A stretch of DNA of 64,000 nt from Conchocele bisecta (taxonomy: Eukaryota > Mollusca > Bivalvia > Lucinida > Thyasiridae): the NCBI GenBank assembly GCA_029237695.1, contig JAQRGA010000110.1, positions 62,001 to 126,000 on the forward strand, given 5' to 3'. Under the pieces are notes generated by a model that was not told the DNA's origin, searched no databases, and saw only the letters and a list, made by a program, of their open reading frames with translations. Made by a program: the position numbers and the translations under genes. Below are positions 9,412 through 22,215 of this stretch, in pieces. Each line of letters opens with the position of its first letter. The stretch's first letter is position 1.

Positions 9412-10052
9412 GCTTGCTGAAAGCGAGACATAGTGATCACAATGTCCGTCATATTCATGCTGTATTCCACTCATGCGACCCCTGTGACCAAGGTCAAGGT
9501 CAAATGACTTAGAAGTTTGCGTTAAAGTTTCTGTCAAAATTTGTGTTGAAGTTTTCACATACCTACTATCTCTGTAATTGTAAGTCATACTTGCTTGAAA
9601 CTTTGTATGCTTATTGGGCATCATCCATATATTCATTCTGTGTCTCTGTAACCGTAAGTCAGATTTGCTTGAAACTTTGTATGTTTATTGGACATCATCC
9701 ATATAATCATTCTGTGTCCCACTCATGCGGCCCCTGTGCCCCAAGGTCAAGGCCAAATACTTAGAAGTTTGCGTTATTATAAAATCTGCGTTAAAGTTTT
9801 TACATATGTTATATATCTCCACAATTGTGACTCCAATTTACTTCCAACTTGCAATACTTTTCATCATCCATATTTTCATTCCATAGCCTGCCCATGTGGT
9901 CCAACTGGCTAAGGTCAAGGTCAAATGACTAAAATTTGAGTTAAAGCTTTTACATACCTTATATCTGCACAATCCTTAATTCAAACTTCAAATAAATACA
10001 CTCTGAGACCATCAAATGTCTCGGCGGGCTCGATATGCGGGCCGCGCTCATC
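9412..10052 (+). mobile_element. Helentron-like element, GTCGAGCCC head, second copy
   Basis: Head hairpin GTCGAGCCCGC..GCGAGAC at 9413, then core units with CCAAGGTCAAGGTCAAATGA (9488 and about 9908) and CTTGAAACTTTGTATG. Right end GGCGGGCTCGATATGCGGGC at about 10022, then CGCGCTCATCTTA. It belongs to the same family as 7855-8264 but has more core units. Confidence 0.7.
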
Positions 10053-10084
10053 TTATCTTTGTATTACAATTGTAAAAAATGTTT

Positions 10085-10695
10085 GTCTTACGAGTTGAAT
10101 TGGGTTATTGCCCATTATAAAAGTATTAACGGTACATGCCCACTCAGTAGGCACAAACTGTTCTTTATAGGAATTAAATAATTGTCAATATTCCACCAGT
10201 TCTAAAGATTATGAATGCCCGCTATACAGATATAATCATTTATTAATGTGTATTTTACTGCTAGTGACGTGCTGTGGTATCGGGCTATTTTCATATGCAA
10301 AGGAGACATGATATTTTTTAATTATCTATACTAATTAAATGCGTATCATGCAAAAAAAATATTTTCGACATCAAAAAATAAATACAGATAATAAATAGTA
10401 ATGTTCGTTAACATTTTAAGGAAACACGGTTATCGCCCCCGATATCGGTGTTCAAATTTACGTCTGACATAAAATGTATAATAATATCAATCAATACGTA
10501 GGGTAATGGTGAATGAATGTTTTGTTCGCCAGAAAATGTATCCGGTGATGTATCTGATATAAAGAACATTTTGTGCCTTCTGAGTGGGCATGTACCTTTA
10601 AGATTATTACTGATCATACATCTTTTGGGAGGGGGTCGAGGACCTGGCATCAGATCAGCATTATTCTGATTTAAGGGCTGAATATGTAGTTTATA
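10085..10695 (+). mobile_element. SINE fragment split by a MITE
   Basis: The SINE words GAGTTGAATTGGGTTATTGC (10092) and GACCTGGCATCAGATCAGC (10640) lie on both sides of the 468-bp MITE at 10130. The intact order is visible at 8573-8700. Confidence 0.65.
10130..10597. mobile_element. piggyBac-like MITE, copy 1 (TTAA flanks)
   Basis: Terminal inverted repeats start GGTACATGCCCACTCAG on both ends. TTAA occurs at 10126-10129 and 10598-10601. TTAA duplication is the hallmark of piggyBac-type transposition. No transposase is encoded. Confidence 0.75.
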
Positions 10696-10703
10696 AATGT
10701 TAA

Positions 10704-10996
10704 AGGTACATGCCCACTCAGTAGGTTATAATATAGTGATACAGATACTTTTGTATATTCTGTACGTATGCCATTTTCTGGCAAAAATAAACATTCATTC
10801 ACTATTACCCCACGTATTGATTGGCATTATTATACATTTTATTTTAGACAAAAAAATCACACTGATAAATATTACTAAATGATTATATCTGTTTTCTGGG
10901 CACTTGTATTTTTTAGAACTGGTGGAATAGTGACACAATTATACACTTATTTAATTCCTATAAAGAATATTTTGTGCTTACTGAGTGTACGTACCT
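10704..10996. mobile_element. piggyBac-like MITE, copy 2 (TTAA flanks)
   Basis: Left terminus AGGTACATGCCCACTCAGTA, right terminus CTGAGTGTACGTACCT, flanked by TTAA at 10700-10703 and 10997-11000. The interior is shorter than copy 1 and inverted with respect to it (ATTTTCTGGC..AACATTCATTCAC against the complement in copy 1). Confidence 0.75.
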
Positions 10997-11165
10997 TTAA
11001 TAAATGACATTAAATGGTGTGGTCACTTTTGCATAATTTGTAAATTTACCACTCATTTGAACCGTCGCATGAATAAATGTAAATAAATTGTTGACATTTA
11101 GCTTACGCCTTGTACGTTTCCTCGACTGTCGGTCTGCACTGACACCCGTGTTCCCGTCCATTCAG

Positions 11166-11293
11166 ATGAACAGCAACTAGACCAGATCTGGGAGACACAG
11201 GTTGCAGGCTACGTCAATCAGTCGTACATAGCCGGCAACGCGTCTTTTATGATACTGGGGTATACTGTAGCACACGCACGCAGGGCACGGAAA
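11166..11293 (+). CDS. Candidate internal coding exon of an unknown gene
   Basis: After a pyrimidine-rich acceptor (GTGTTCCCGTCCATTCAG) the phase-1 frame reads 41 codons without a stop, including LDQIWETQVAGYVNQSYIAG and FMILGYTVAHARRAR. The composition is unlike the neighbouring AT-rich repeats and looks protein-like. At 11291 the sequence changes into the 185-bp satellite (AAAGTGTTTCATCA). AAA|GTGTTT is a weak donor and does not match the phase of the downstream candidate exon at 25640. I do not recognise the protein. Confidence 0.3.
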
Positions 11294-11336
11294 GTGTTTC
11301 ATCATTGTTTCTTTCATAGAGTTGCTGGACAATAAT

Positions 11337-12030
11337 TGTATCCCCCAGACTACCGTCGGGGGATACTATGGATTTGACAGCGCGCCGTGTCCGCGTCCGC
11401 CGCAGACACTTCTTGTCCGGAGCATAACTCGAACACCCTTGGAATATTTTCATGAAACTTCACACATGCATAGACCACGACCCGAAGGTGTGTCGCGCAC
11501 AAGAATGACAACTCTTGCATAGCTAATTTTTGAGTTATCTCCCTTTTTTGTTTCTCGCACTGATTTCGTGTCCGGAGCATAACTCCACCACCCTTTCGAA
11601 TATTTCATGAAACTTCTTCACAATGCATAGACCACGACCGAAGGTGTGTCGCGCACAAGAATGACAACTCTTGCATAGCTAATTTTTGAGTTATCTCCCT
11701 TTTTTGTTTCGCGCACTGATTGACCATAACTCGACCACCCTTTGGAATATTTTTATGAAACTTAACACATTCAATTAGACCACGAACCGAAGGTGTGTCG
11801 TGCACAAGAATGACAACTCTTGCATAGCTAATTTTTGAGTTATCTCCCTTTTTTGTTTTCGCTCACTGATTTCCTGTCCGGAGCATAACTCGACCACCCT
11901 TTGGAATATTTTCATGAAACTTCACACATGCATAGACCACGACCCGGAGGTGTGTCGCGCACAAGAATGACAACTCTTGCGTAGCTAATTTTTCAGTTAT
12001 CTCCCTTTTTTGTTTTGCGCACTCTACAAA
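11337..12030 (+). mobile_element. Hairpin-headed element in the satellite, about 155-bp core repeats
   Basis: A perfect head hairpin TATCCCCCAGAC..GTCGGGGGATA (11339-11366) interrupts a satellite unit right after GGACAATAATTG. It is followed by a GTCCGCGTCCG microsatellite and about four units of 150-158 bp containing GAGTTATCTCCCTTTTTTG and ATGAAACTTCACACATGCA. No CTTGT-type 3' end was found, so the right end is probably truncated. Confidence 0.6.
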
Positions 12031-14705
12031 CTGGACAATAATGCATGAAGACCTGTTTTCTCGTCTGCTCTGTATACCTTTTCTCGTGTGCTCTGTACAC
12101 CTTACCTGTAGAGAGAACAATAGAAACTGGGAGAACCATGTGCTAATCATATGGTCAGTGTACAACATAGACTTGAGTGAGTGGTGTCACAGTCCTTATG
12201 GAATGTGCTATGAGGGTCGTTCAACACTAAAATGATGATTTTTTGTATTTTCTCTGCCAAATGACAAAGTGTTTGATCAAGGTTTCTTTCATAGAGTTGC
12301 TGGACAATAATTATACTATGGATTATGCAGGTATATGGTCAGTGTACAACATAGACCTGAGTGAGTGGTGTCACAATCCCTATGGAATGTGCTGTGAGGG
12401 CCGTTCAACACTAAAATGATGATTTTTTTGTATTTTTCTCTGCCAAATGACAAAATGTTTGGTCACTGTTTCTTTCATTGAGTTGCTGGACAATAATTAT
12501 ACTATGGATTATGCAGGTATATGGTCAGTGTACATCATAGACCTCAGTGAGTGGTGTCACAATCCCCATGCAATGTGCTGTGAAGGTCGTTCAACACTAA
12601 AATGATGATTTTTTGTATTTTTCTCTGCCAAATGACAAAATGTTTGGTCACGGTTTCTTTCATAGAGTTGCTGGACAATAATTATACTATGGAGTATGCA
12701 GGTATATGGTCAGTGTACATCATAGACCTGAGTGAGTGGTGTCACAATCCCCATGCAATGTGCTGTGAGGGTCGTTCAACACTAAAATGATGATTTTCTG
12801 TATTTTTCTCTGCCAAATGACAAAGTGTTCGGTCACGGTTTCTTTCATAGAGTTGCTGGACAATAATTATACTATGGATTACGCAGGTATATGGTCAGTG
12901 TACAACATAGACCTGAGTGAGTGGTGTCACAATCCTTATGGAATGTGCTATGAGGGTCGTTCAACACTAAAATGATGATTTTTTGTATTTTTCTCTGCCA
13001 AATGACAAAGTGTTTGATCAAGGTTTCTTTCATAGAGTTGCTGGACAATACTTATACTATGGATTATGCAGGTATATGGTCAGTGTACATCATAGACATG
13101 AGTGAGTGGTGTCACAATCCCCATGAAATGTGCTGTGAGGGTCGTTCAAGACTAAAATGATGATTTTTTGTATTTTCTCTGCCAAATGACAAAGTGTTTG
13201 ATCAAGGTTTCTTTCATAGAGTTGCTGGACAATAATTATACTATGGATTACGCAGGTATATGGTCAGTGTACAACATAGACCTGAGTGAGTGGTGTCACA
13301 ATCCCTATGGAATGTGCTGTGAGGGTCGTTCAACACTAAAATGATGATTTTTTGTATTTTTCTCTGCCAAATGACAAAGTGTTTGATCAAGGTTTCTTTC
13401 ATAGAGTTGCCGGACAATAATTATACTATGGATTATGCAGGTATATGGTCAGTGTACAACATAGACCTGAGTGAGTGGTGTCACAATCCCTATGCAATGT
13501 GCTGTGAGGGTCGTTCAACACTAAAATGATGATTTTCTGTATTTTTCTCTGCCAAATGACAAAGTGTTTGGTCACGTTTTATTTCATAGAGTTGCTGGAC
13601 AATAATTATACTATGGATTACGCAGGTATATGGTCAGTGTACAACATAGACCTGAGTGAGTGGTGTCACAGTCCTTATGGAATGTGCTATGAGGGTCGTT
13701 CAACACTAAAATGATGATTTTTTGTATTTTTCTCTTCCAAATGACAAAGTGTTTGATCAAGGTTTCTTTCATAGAGTTGCTGGACAATAATTATACTATG
13801 GATTACGCAGGTATATGGTCAGTGTACAACATAGACCTGAGTGAGTGGTGTCACAGTCCTTATGGAATGTGCTATGAGGGTCGTTCAACACTAAAATGAT
13901 GATTTTTTGTATTTTTCTCTGCCAAATGACAAAGTGTTTCATCAAGGTTTCTTTCATAGAGTTGCTGGACAATAATTATACAATGGATTATGCAGGTATA
14001 TGGTCAGTGTACATCATAGACATGAGTGAGTGGTGTCACAATCCCCATGAAATGTGCTGTGAGGGTCGTTCAAGACTAAAATGATGATTTTTTGTATTTT
14101 CTCTGCCAAATGACAAAGTGTTTGATCAAGGTTTCTTTCATAGAGTTGCTGGACAATAATTATACTATGGATTATTCAGGTATATGGTCAGTGTACAACA
14201 TAGACCTGAGTGAGTGGTGTCACAATCCCTATGGAATGTGCTGTGAGGGTCGTTCAACACTAAAATGATGATTTTTTGTATTTTTCTCTGCCAAATGACA
14301 AAGTGTTTGATCAAGGTTTCTTTCATAGACTTGCTGGACAATAATTATACTATGGATTATGCAGGTATATGGTCAGTGTACATCATAGATATGAGTGAGT
14401 GGTGTCACAATCCCCATGAAATGTGCTGTGACGGTCGTTCAAGACTAAAATGATGATTTTTTGTATTTTTCTCTGCCAAATGACAAAATGTTTGGTCACG
14501 GTTTCTTTCATAGAGTTGCTGGACAATAATTATACTATGGATTATGCAGGTATATGGTCAGTGTACATCATAGACCTCAGTGAGTGGTGTCACAATCCCC
14601 ACGCAATGTGCTGTGAGGGTCGTTCAACACTAAAATGATGATTTTCTGTATTTTTCTCTGCTAAATGACAAAGTGTTTGATCAAGGTTTCTTTCATAGAG
14701 TTGCT

Positions 14706-17700
14706 GAAACCAATTAATTAAACTATGGATTACCCCGGCAAAGGTATGGTCAGTGTACAACATAGACCTGATGAGTGGTGTCAGTTCCTTATGGAAATGT
14801 TGCTATGTTGGGTCCTTTCAAACACAAAAAAGATTATTTTTTGTTTTTATTTTTTTCTCTGCCAAAAGACAGTTCATCAGGTTTCTTTCCCTAGAGTTTG
14901 CTGGACAATTACTTAAACTATGAATTATGCAGGTATATGGTCCGTTACAACATAGACCCTGAGTGAGTGGTGTCACATCCCTATGGAGTGCAGAGGGTCG
15001 TTCAACACTAAAATGATGATTTTTTTGTATTTTTCTCTGCCAATTGACAAAAGTGTTTTGATCAGGTTTCTTTCTAGATTTGCTGACAATAAATTATTTT
15101 ACAATTGGAATTATGCAGGTATATGGTCGTGATCATAGATATGATTGAGTGGTGCACAATCCCAAGAAAAGTGCAAGTGGGACGGTCGTTTCAAGATAAA
15201 ATGAGTTTTTTTTGTATTTTTCTCTCCAAATGACATGATGTCACGGTTTCTTTTTCCATAGGAGTTGTGGAACAAATAAATTATACTATGGTTTATGCAG
15301 GTAAATGGTCAGGTACATCATGACCTCAGTGAGTGGTGTCACAATCCCCACGCATTGTGCTGTGAGGGTCGTTTTCAAACACTAAAATGATGATTTTTCT
15401 GTAATTTTTCTGCTAAATTAACAAATGGTTTTGTTTATCAAGGTTTCTTTATAGAGTTTGTGGGACATAATTTTACTATGGATTTACGCAGGTATAGGTC
15501 AGTTTTGACAACATAGACCTGAGTGAGGGGTGTCCAGTCCTTAGGAAATGTGCAAATGAGGGTCCGTTCAACGTAAAATGATTGATTTTTGTATTTTTTC
15601 TCTGCAAAAATGAACAAAGTGTTTCATCAAGGTTTCTTTCATAAGAGGTTGCTGGAAAATACTTATACTATGGATTATGGAGTATATTGGGTCAGTGAAC
15701 ATCAAAACGCTCGTGAGTTGGTGTACAATCCCCATGCAATGTGATGTGAAGGGCGTTCAACACTAAAATGATATTTTTTGTATTTTTCTCTGCCAAATGA
15801 CAAAATTTTGGTCCCGGTTTCTTTTCATAGAGTTTGTGGACAATTAAATAACTATGGAAATTAGCAGGTATATGGGTCAGTGTACATCATAGACCTCAGT
15901 GAGGTGTCACAATCCCCCTGCAATGGTGCTGTGAGGGTCGGTTTCAACCACTAAAATGATGATTTTCGTATTTTTCTCTGACAAATGACAAATGTTTTGG
16001 TCACGGTTTTTTCAAATAGAGTTGCTGGAAAATTAATTTAACTATGGATTACGCTAGGTTGTCAGTGTACAAACAAACCTGAGTGAGTGGTTGTCCAATC
16101 CTATGGAATGTGCTTTGAGGGTCGTTCAACCACTAAAAAACGATGATTTTTTTGTATTTATTTCACTGGCCAAAATGACAAAGAATGTTTTGATCAAGGT
16201 TTCTTTAATAGAGTTTTGTGGACAATAAATTATACTATGGAATAGCTGGTATATGGTCAGTGTTAATCATAGATATGAGTGAGTGGTGTCACAATCCCCA
16301 TGGAAATGTGTTGGGGTCGTTCAAGACTTAAAATGATTATTTTTTTTATTTTCTCGCCAAATGACAAAGTGTTTTCATCAAGGTTTGCCTTTCATGAGTT
16401 GCTGGACAATAATTATACTATGGATGCAGGTTTATGGGTCAGTGTACAACATAGACCTGAATGAATGGTGTCACAATCCTTATGGAATTGTGGTGAGGGT
16501 CGTTCAACACTAAAATGATGATTTTTTGTATTTTTCTCTGCCAAATGACAAAGTGTTTTGGTGACGGTTTCTTTCATAGAGTTGCTGGACAATGAAAAAT
16601 GGGCTAATGGATTAATGGAGATGTATGCTCCTGGGTACAACAAGACACAGGGAGTGGTGTCACAATCCCTATCGAATGTCCTTGTAGGGTTGTTCCAACA
16701 AAAAATGATATTTTTTGGTATTTTTTCCTCTGCCCAACTGACAGTGTTTCATCAAGGTTTCTTTCATAGAGTTGCTGGACAATAATACTTGATTAAATGC
16801 AGGTATATGGTCAGTGTACAAACAGACCTGAGTGAGTGGGTGTCACAATCCCTATGGAATGTGCGTGAGGGTAGTTCAAACACTAAAATGATGATTTTTG
16901 GTAATTATTCTCCGCCAAATGACGGAGTGTTTTGGTCACGGTTTCTATAGGAGTTGCCTGGAACAATAATTATACTATGGATTATGCAGTATAATGGGTC
17001 AGTGTAAAAAACATAGCTGGGTGAGTGGTGTCACAATCTATGGAATGTTGCTGTGAGGGTCGTTCAACACTATGTTGATTTTTTTGTATTTTTTCTCTGC
17101 AAATGGACGAGTGTTTGGTCACGGTCGTTCATAGAGTTGGCTGGACAATGAATTATACTATGGATTTTCAGGTATAATGGTCTGTTACATCATGACCTCA
17201 AGTGAAGGTGGTGTCACAATCCCCATGGCAATGTTGTTAGGGTCGTTCAACACTAAAAATGATGATTTTCTTTTTTTTTCTCTGGCCAAATGACAAAGTT
17301 GTTTGGTCAAGTTTTGGATCATAGAGTTGCTGGACAATAATTTTATCTATGATACGCGGTTATATGGTCAGATGAACAACATAGACCTGAGTGAGTGGTG
17401 TCACAGTCCTTATGGATGTGCTATGAGGGTTCTTTCCAACACAAAATAAATTGATTATGTATGCTCTTCAAATGACAAAGTGTGAAGGTTTCTTTCATAG
17501 GTTGGCTGGACAATAATTTAATATATGGTTCCGCAGGTATGATGGTCAGTGTACAACATAAGACCGAGTGAGTGGTGTCACAGTCCCTTTATGGAATGTG
17601 CTATAAGGGTCGTTCAACACTAAAAATGATGATTTTTTGTATTTTTCTCTGCCAAAATGACAAAGTTTGTCAACAAGGTTTCTTTCATAGAGTTGCTTTG

Positions 17701-19720
17701 GACAATAATTATACTAAGGATTATGCTGGTATTTGGTCAGTGTACATATAGACATAGTGAGTGGTGTCACATCCCCCTGAAATTGCTGTAGGGTCGTTCA
17801 AGAATAAAATTGATGATTTTTTGTATTTTTTCTCTGCCAAATGACAAGTGTTTGTCAGGTTTCTTTCCTAGAGTGCTGGAAAATTATACAATGGATTATT
17901 CAGGTTATGGTCGTGTACAACTTAGACCTGGTGAGTCGGTCACATTTTTCCCAATGGAAATGTGCTGGAGGGTCGTTCAAACACTTAAAATTGAATAATT
18001 TTTTGTTATTTTTCTCTGCCAAATGACAAATGTTTTGATCAAAGGTTTTCTTTCAATAGACTTGCTGGGACAATTAAATTATTCTATGGATTAAAATGCT
18101 GTATATGGTCATGATTTTCATAAGGATATGTGATGGGTGTCCACAATCCCCATGAAATGTGCTGTGACGGTCCGTTCAAGACTAAAATGATGATTTTTTG
18201 TTATTTTCCTTCTGCAAATGACAAAATTGTTTGGTCAACGGTTTCTTTCATTGAGTTTGCTAGACAATAATTTATACTATGATTATGCAGGTATATGGTC
18301 CAGTGTACATCATAGACCCTCAGTGAGTGTGTCACAATCCCCACGCATGTGCTTGTGAGGGGTCGGTTCAACACTAAAATGATGATTTTCCTGGTATTTT
18401 TTATCGCTGGAAATGCAAAGTGTGATTCAAGGTTTCCTTTCATAGAGTTGCTGAACAAAAATTAATTACTATGGATTACGCAGTATTATGCAGTGTACAA
18501 CATGAACCTGAGTGAGTGGTGTAACATTCCTTATGGAATGTGCTATGAGGGTCGTTGCAAAACACTAAATGATGGATTTTTTGTATTTTTCTCTGCCAAA
18601 AATGACAAAGTGTTTCATTAAGTTTCTTTCATAGAGTTGCGACAAAATTTATTACTAAAATGGATTATGCAGGTATAATGTCAGTGTAACATCATAGACC
18701 TGAGGAGTGGTGTCACAACTATGGAATGTGCTGTGAGGGTCGTCAACACTAAAAATGATGATTTTTTGTAATTTTTCTCTGCCAAATTTTGACAAAGTGT
18801 TGTCAAGTTTCTTTCATAGACTTGCTGGACAATAATTATACTATGGATTATCAGGTATATGGTCATGTTCTTATCCTGACTATGAAGTGAGTGGTGTCAC
18901 AATCCCTTTTTGAAATGTGCTGTGACGGTCCGTTCAAGACTAAAATTATGATTTTTTTGTTATTTTTTTTCTCTGCCAAATGACAAAATGTTTGGGTCAC
19001 GGTTTTCTCATAGAGGTTTGCTGAACAATAAATTCTACTATGGAATTATGCAGTATATGGTCAGGTGTAACATCATAGACCTCAGGAGGGTGGTTCACAA
19101 TCCCCACGCATGTGCTGAGGGTCGTTCAACACTAAAATGATGATTTTCTGTATTTTTTCATGCCAAAATAACAAAAGGTTTGATAAGGTTTCTTTCATAG
19201 AGTGCAGGACAATTAATTTAACTAATGGATTACGCAGGTAATGGTCAGGTGTCAACATAGGACCTGAGTGAGTGGTGTCACAGTCATGGAATGTGCTTAT
19301 GTCGTTCAACAGTAAAATTATGGATTTTTTGTATTTTTCTCTGCCAAATGGACAAAGTGTTTCATCAAGGTTTCTTTATAGAGTTGCTGGACAATACTTT
19401 ACTATGGGATTTGCAGGTATGGTCAGTGTACAATCATAACGCTCAGTGAGTGGTGTCACAATCCCCATGCAAATGTGCTGTGAAGTCGTCAAACACTAAA
19501 AATGATGATTTTTTGTATTTTTCTCTCAAATGGATTGTTTGGTCCAAGGTTTCTTTTCATACCGAGTTGCTGGACATAATTATACTAATGGATTATGCAG
19601 GTTATGGTCGTGGGTACAAATTAGACCTCTGAGTGGTGTCACAATCCCCAACCAAAATGTTGCTGTGGGGTCCGTTCAACCACTATGATGTTTTTCTGTA
19701 TTTTTTTTCTCTGACAAATG
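14706..19720 (+). other. Indel-rich part of the 185-bp array, probable unpolished assembly
   Basis: Flanking units differ mainly by substitutions, but here nearly every unit has single-base gains or losses, often in homopolymers (TTTT/TTTTT, AA/AAA) and doubled bases. The change from clean to noisy and back is abrupt. This looks like raw long-read sequence used to fill a gap rather than biological decay. Confidence 0.65.
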
Positions 19721-21949
19721 ACAAAGTGTTTGGTCACGGTTTCTTTCATAGAGTTGCTGGACAATAATTATACTATGGATTACGCAGGTATATGGTCAGT
19801 GTACAACATAGACCTGAGTGAGTGGTGTCACAATCCTTATGGAATGTGCTATGAGGGTCGTTCAACACTAAAATGATGATTTTTTGTATTTTTCTCTGCC
19901 AAATGACAAAGTGTTTGATCAAGGTTTCTTTCATAGAGTTGCTGGACAATAATTATACTATGGATTATGCAGGTATATGGTCAGTGTACATCATAGATAT
20001 GAGTGAGTGGTGTCACAATCCCCATGAAATGTGCTGTGAGGGTCGTTCAAGACTAAAATGATGATTTTTTGTATTTTCTCTGCCAAATGACAAAGTGTTT
20101 CATCAAGGTTTCTTTCATAGAGTTGCTGGACAATAATTATACTATGGATTATGCAGGTATATGGTCAGTGTACAACATAGACCTGAGTGAATGGTGTCAC
20201 AATCCTTATGGAATGTGCTGTGAGGGTCGTTCAACACTAAAATGATGATTTTTTGTATTTTTCTCTGCCAAATGACAAAGTGTTTGGTGACGGTTTCTTT
20301 CATAGAGTTGCTGGACAATGATTATACTATGGATTATGGAGATGTATGCTCTGTGTACAACATAGACACGAGTGAGTGGTGTCACAATCCCTATCGAATG
20401 TCCTGTGAGGGTTGTTCAACACTAAAATGATTATTTTTGGTATTTTTCTCTGCCAACTGACAAAGTGTTTCATCAAGGTTTCTTTCATAGAGTTGCTGGA
20501 CAATAATTATACTATGGATTATGCAGGTATATGGTCAGTGTACAACATAGACCTGAGTGAGTGGTGTCACAATCCCTATGGAATGTGCTGTGAGGGTCGT
20601 TCAACACTAAAATGATGATTTTTGGTATTTTTCTCTGCCAAATGACGAAGTGTTTGGTCACGGTTTCTTTCATAGAGTTGCTGGACAATAATTATACTAT
20701 GGATTATGCAGGTATATGGTCAGTGTACAACATAGACCTGGGTGAGTGGTGTCACAATCCCTATGGAATGTGCTGTGAGGGTCGTTCAACACTAAAATGA
20801 TGATTTTTTGTATTTTTCTCTGCCAAATGACGAAGTGTTTGGTCACGGTTTCGTTCATAGAGTTGCTGGACAATGATTATACTATGGATTATGCAGGTAT
20901 ATGGTCAGTGTACATCATAGACCTCAGTGAGTGGTGTCACAATCCCCATGCAATGTGCCTTGAGGGTCGTTCAACACTAAAATGATGATTTTTGGTATTT
21001 TTCTTTGCCAAATGACAAAGTGTTTGGTCACGGTTTCTTTCATAGAGTGGCTGGACAATAATTATACTATGGATTATGCAGGTATATGGTCCGTGTACAT
21101 CATAGACCTAAGTGAGTGGTGTCACAATCCCCCTGGAATATGCTGTGAGGGTCGTTCAACACTAAAATGTTGATTTTTTGTATTTTTCTCTGCCAAATGA
21201 CAAAGTGTTTTATCAAGGTTTCTTTCATAGAGTTGCTGGACAATGATTACACTATGGATTATGCAGATGTATGCTCTGTGTACAACATAGACACGAGTGA
21301 GTGGTGTCACAATCCCTATCGAATGTCCTGTGAGGGTTGTTCAACACTAAAATGATTATTTTTGGTATTTTTCTCTGCCAAATGACAAAGTGTTTCATCA
21401 AGGTTTCTTTCATAGAGTTGCTTCACAATAATTATACTATGGATTATGTAGGTATATGGTCAGTGTACAACATAGACCTGAGTGAGTGGTGTCACAATCC
21501 CTATGGAATGTGCTGTGAGGGTCGTTCAACACTAAAATGATGATTTTTGGTATTTTTCTCTGCCAAATGACGAAGTGTTTGGTCACGGTTTCTTTCATAG
21601 AGTTGCTGGACAATAATTATACTATGGATTATGCAGGTATATGGTCAGTGTACAACATAGACCTGAGTGAGTGGTGTCACCAATCCCTATGGAATGTGCT
21701 GTGAGGGTCGTTCAACACTTAAATGATGATTTTTTGTATTTTTCTCTGCCAAATGACGAAGTTGTTTGGTCACGGTTTCTTTCATAGAGTTGCTGGACAA
21801 TGATTATACTATGGATTATGCAGGTATATGGTCAGTGTACATCATAGACCTCAGTGAGTGGTGTCACAATCCCCATGCAATGTGCTGTGAGGGTCGTTCA
21901 ACACTAAAATGATGATTTTTGGTATTTTTCTTTGCCAAATGACAAAGTG

Positions 21950-22215
21950 TTTAGGTCACGGTTTTACTTTCATATAGTTGCTGGACATAATATACTATGG
22001 ATGATGCAGTATTTTTCTATGTCGTGTACAATTTCATAGACCTAAGTGTATGGTGTCACAATCTGAATATGCAAATCGATGTCGTTCAACACTATGTTGA
22101 TGTATTTTTCTCTGCAAATGACAGGTATTTTATCAAGGTTTCTTTCATAGTGGGTTGCATGGAACAATGATTACACTATGGATTATGCAGATGTTTATGA
22201 CTCAGTGGATTACAT
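21950..22215 (+). other. Second short indel-rich patch in the array
   Basis: About one and a half units (GTTTTACTTTCATATAGTT, ACATAATATACTATGGATGA) show many small indels between clean neighbours, as in 14706-19720. Confidence 0.55.
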
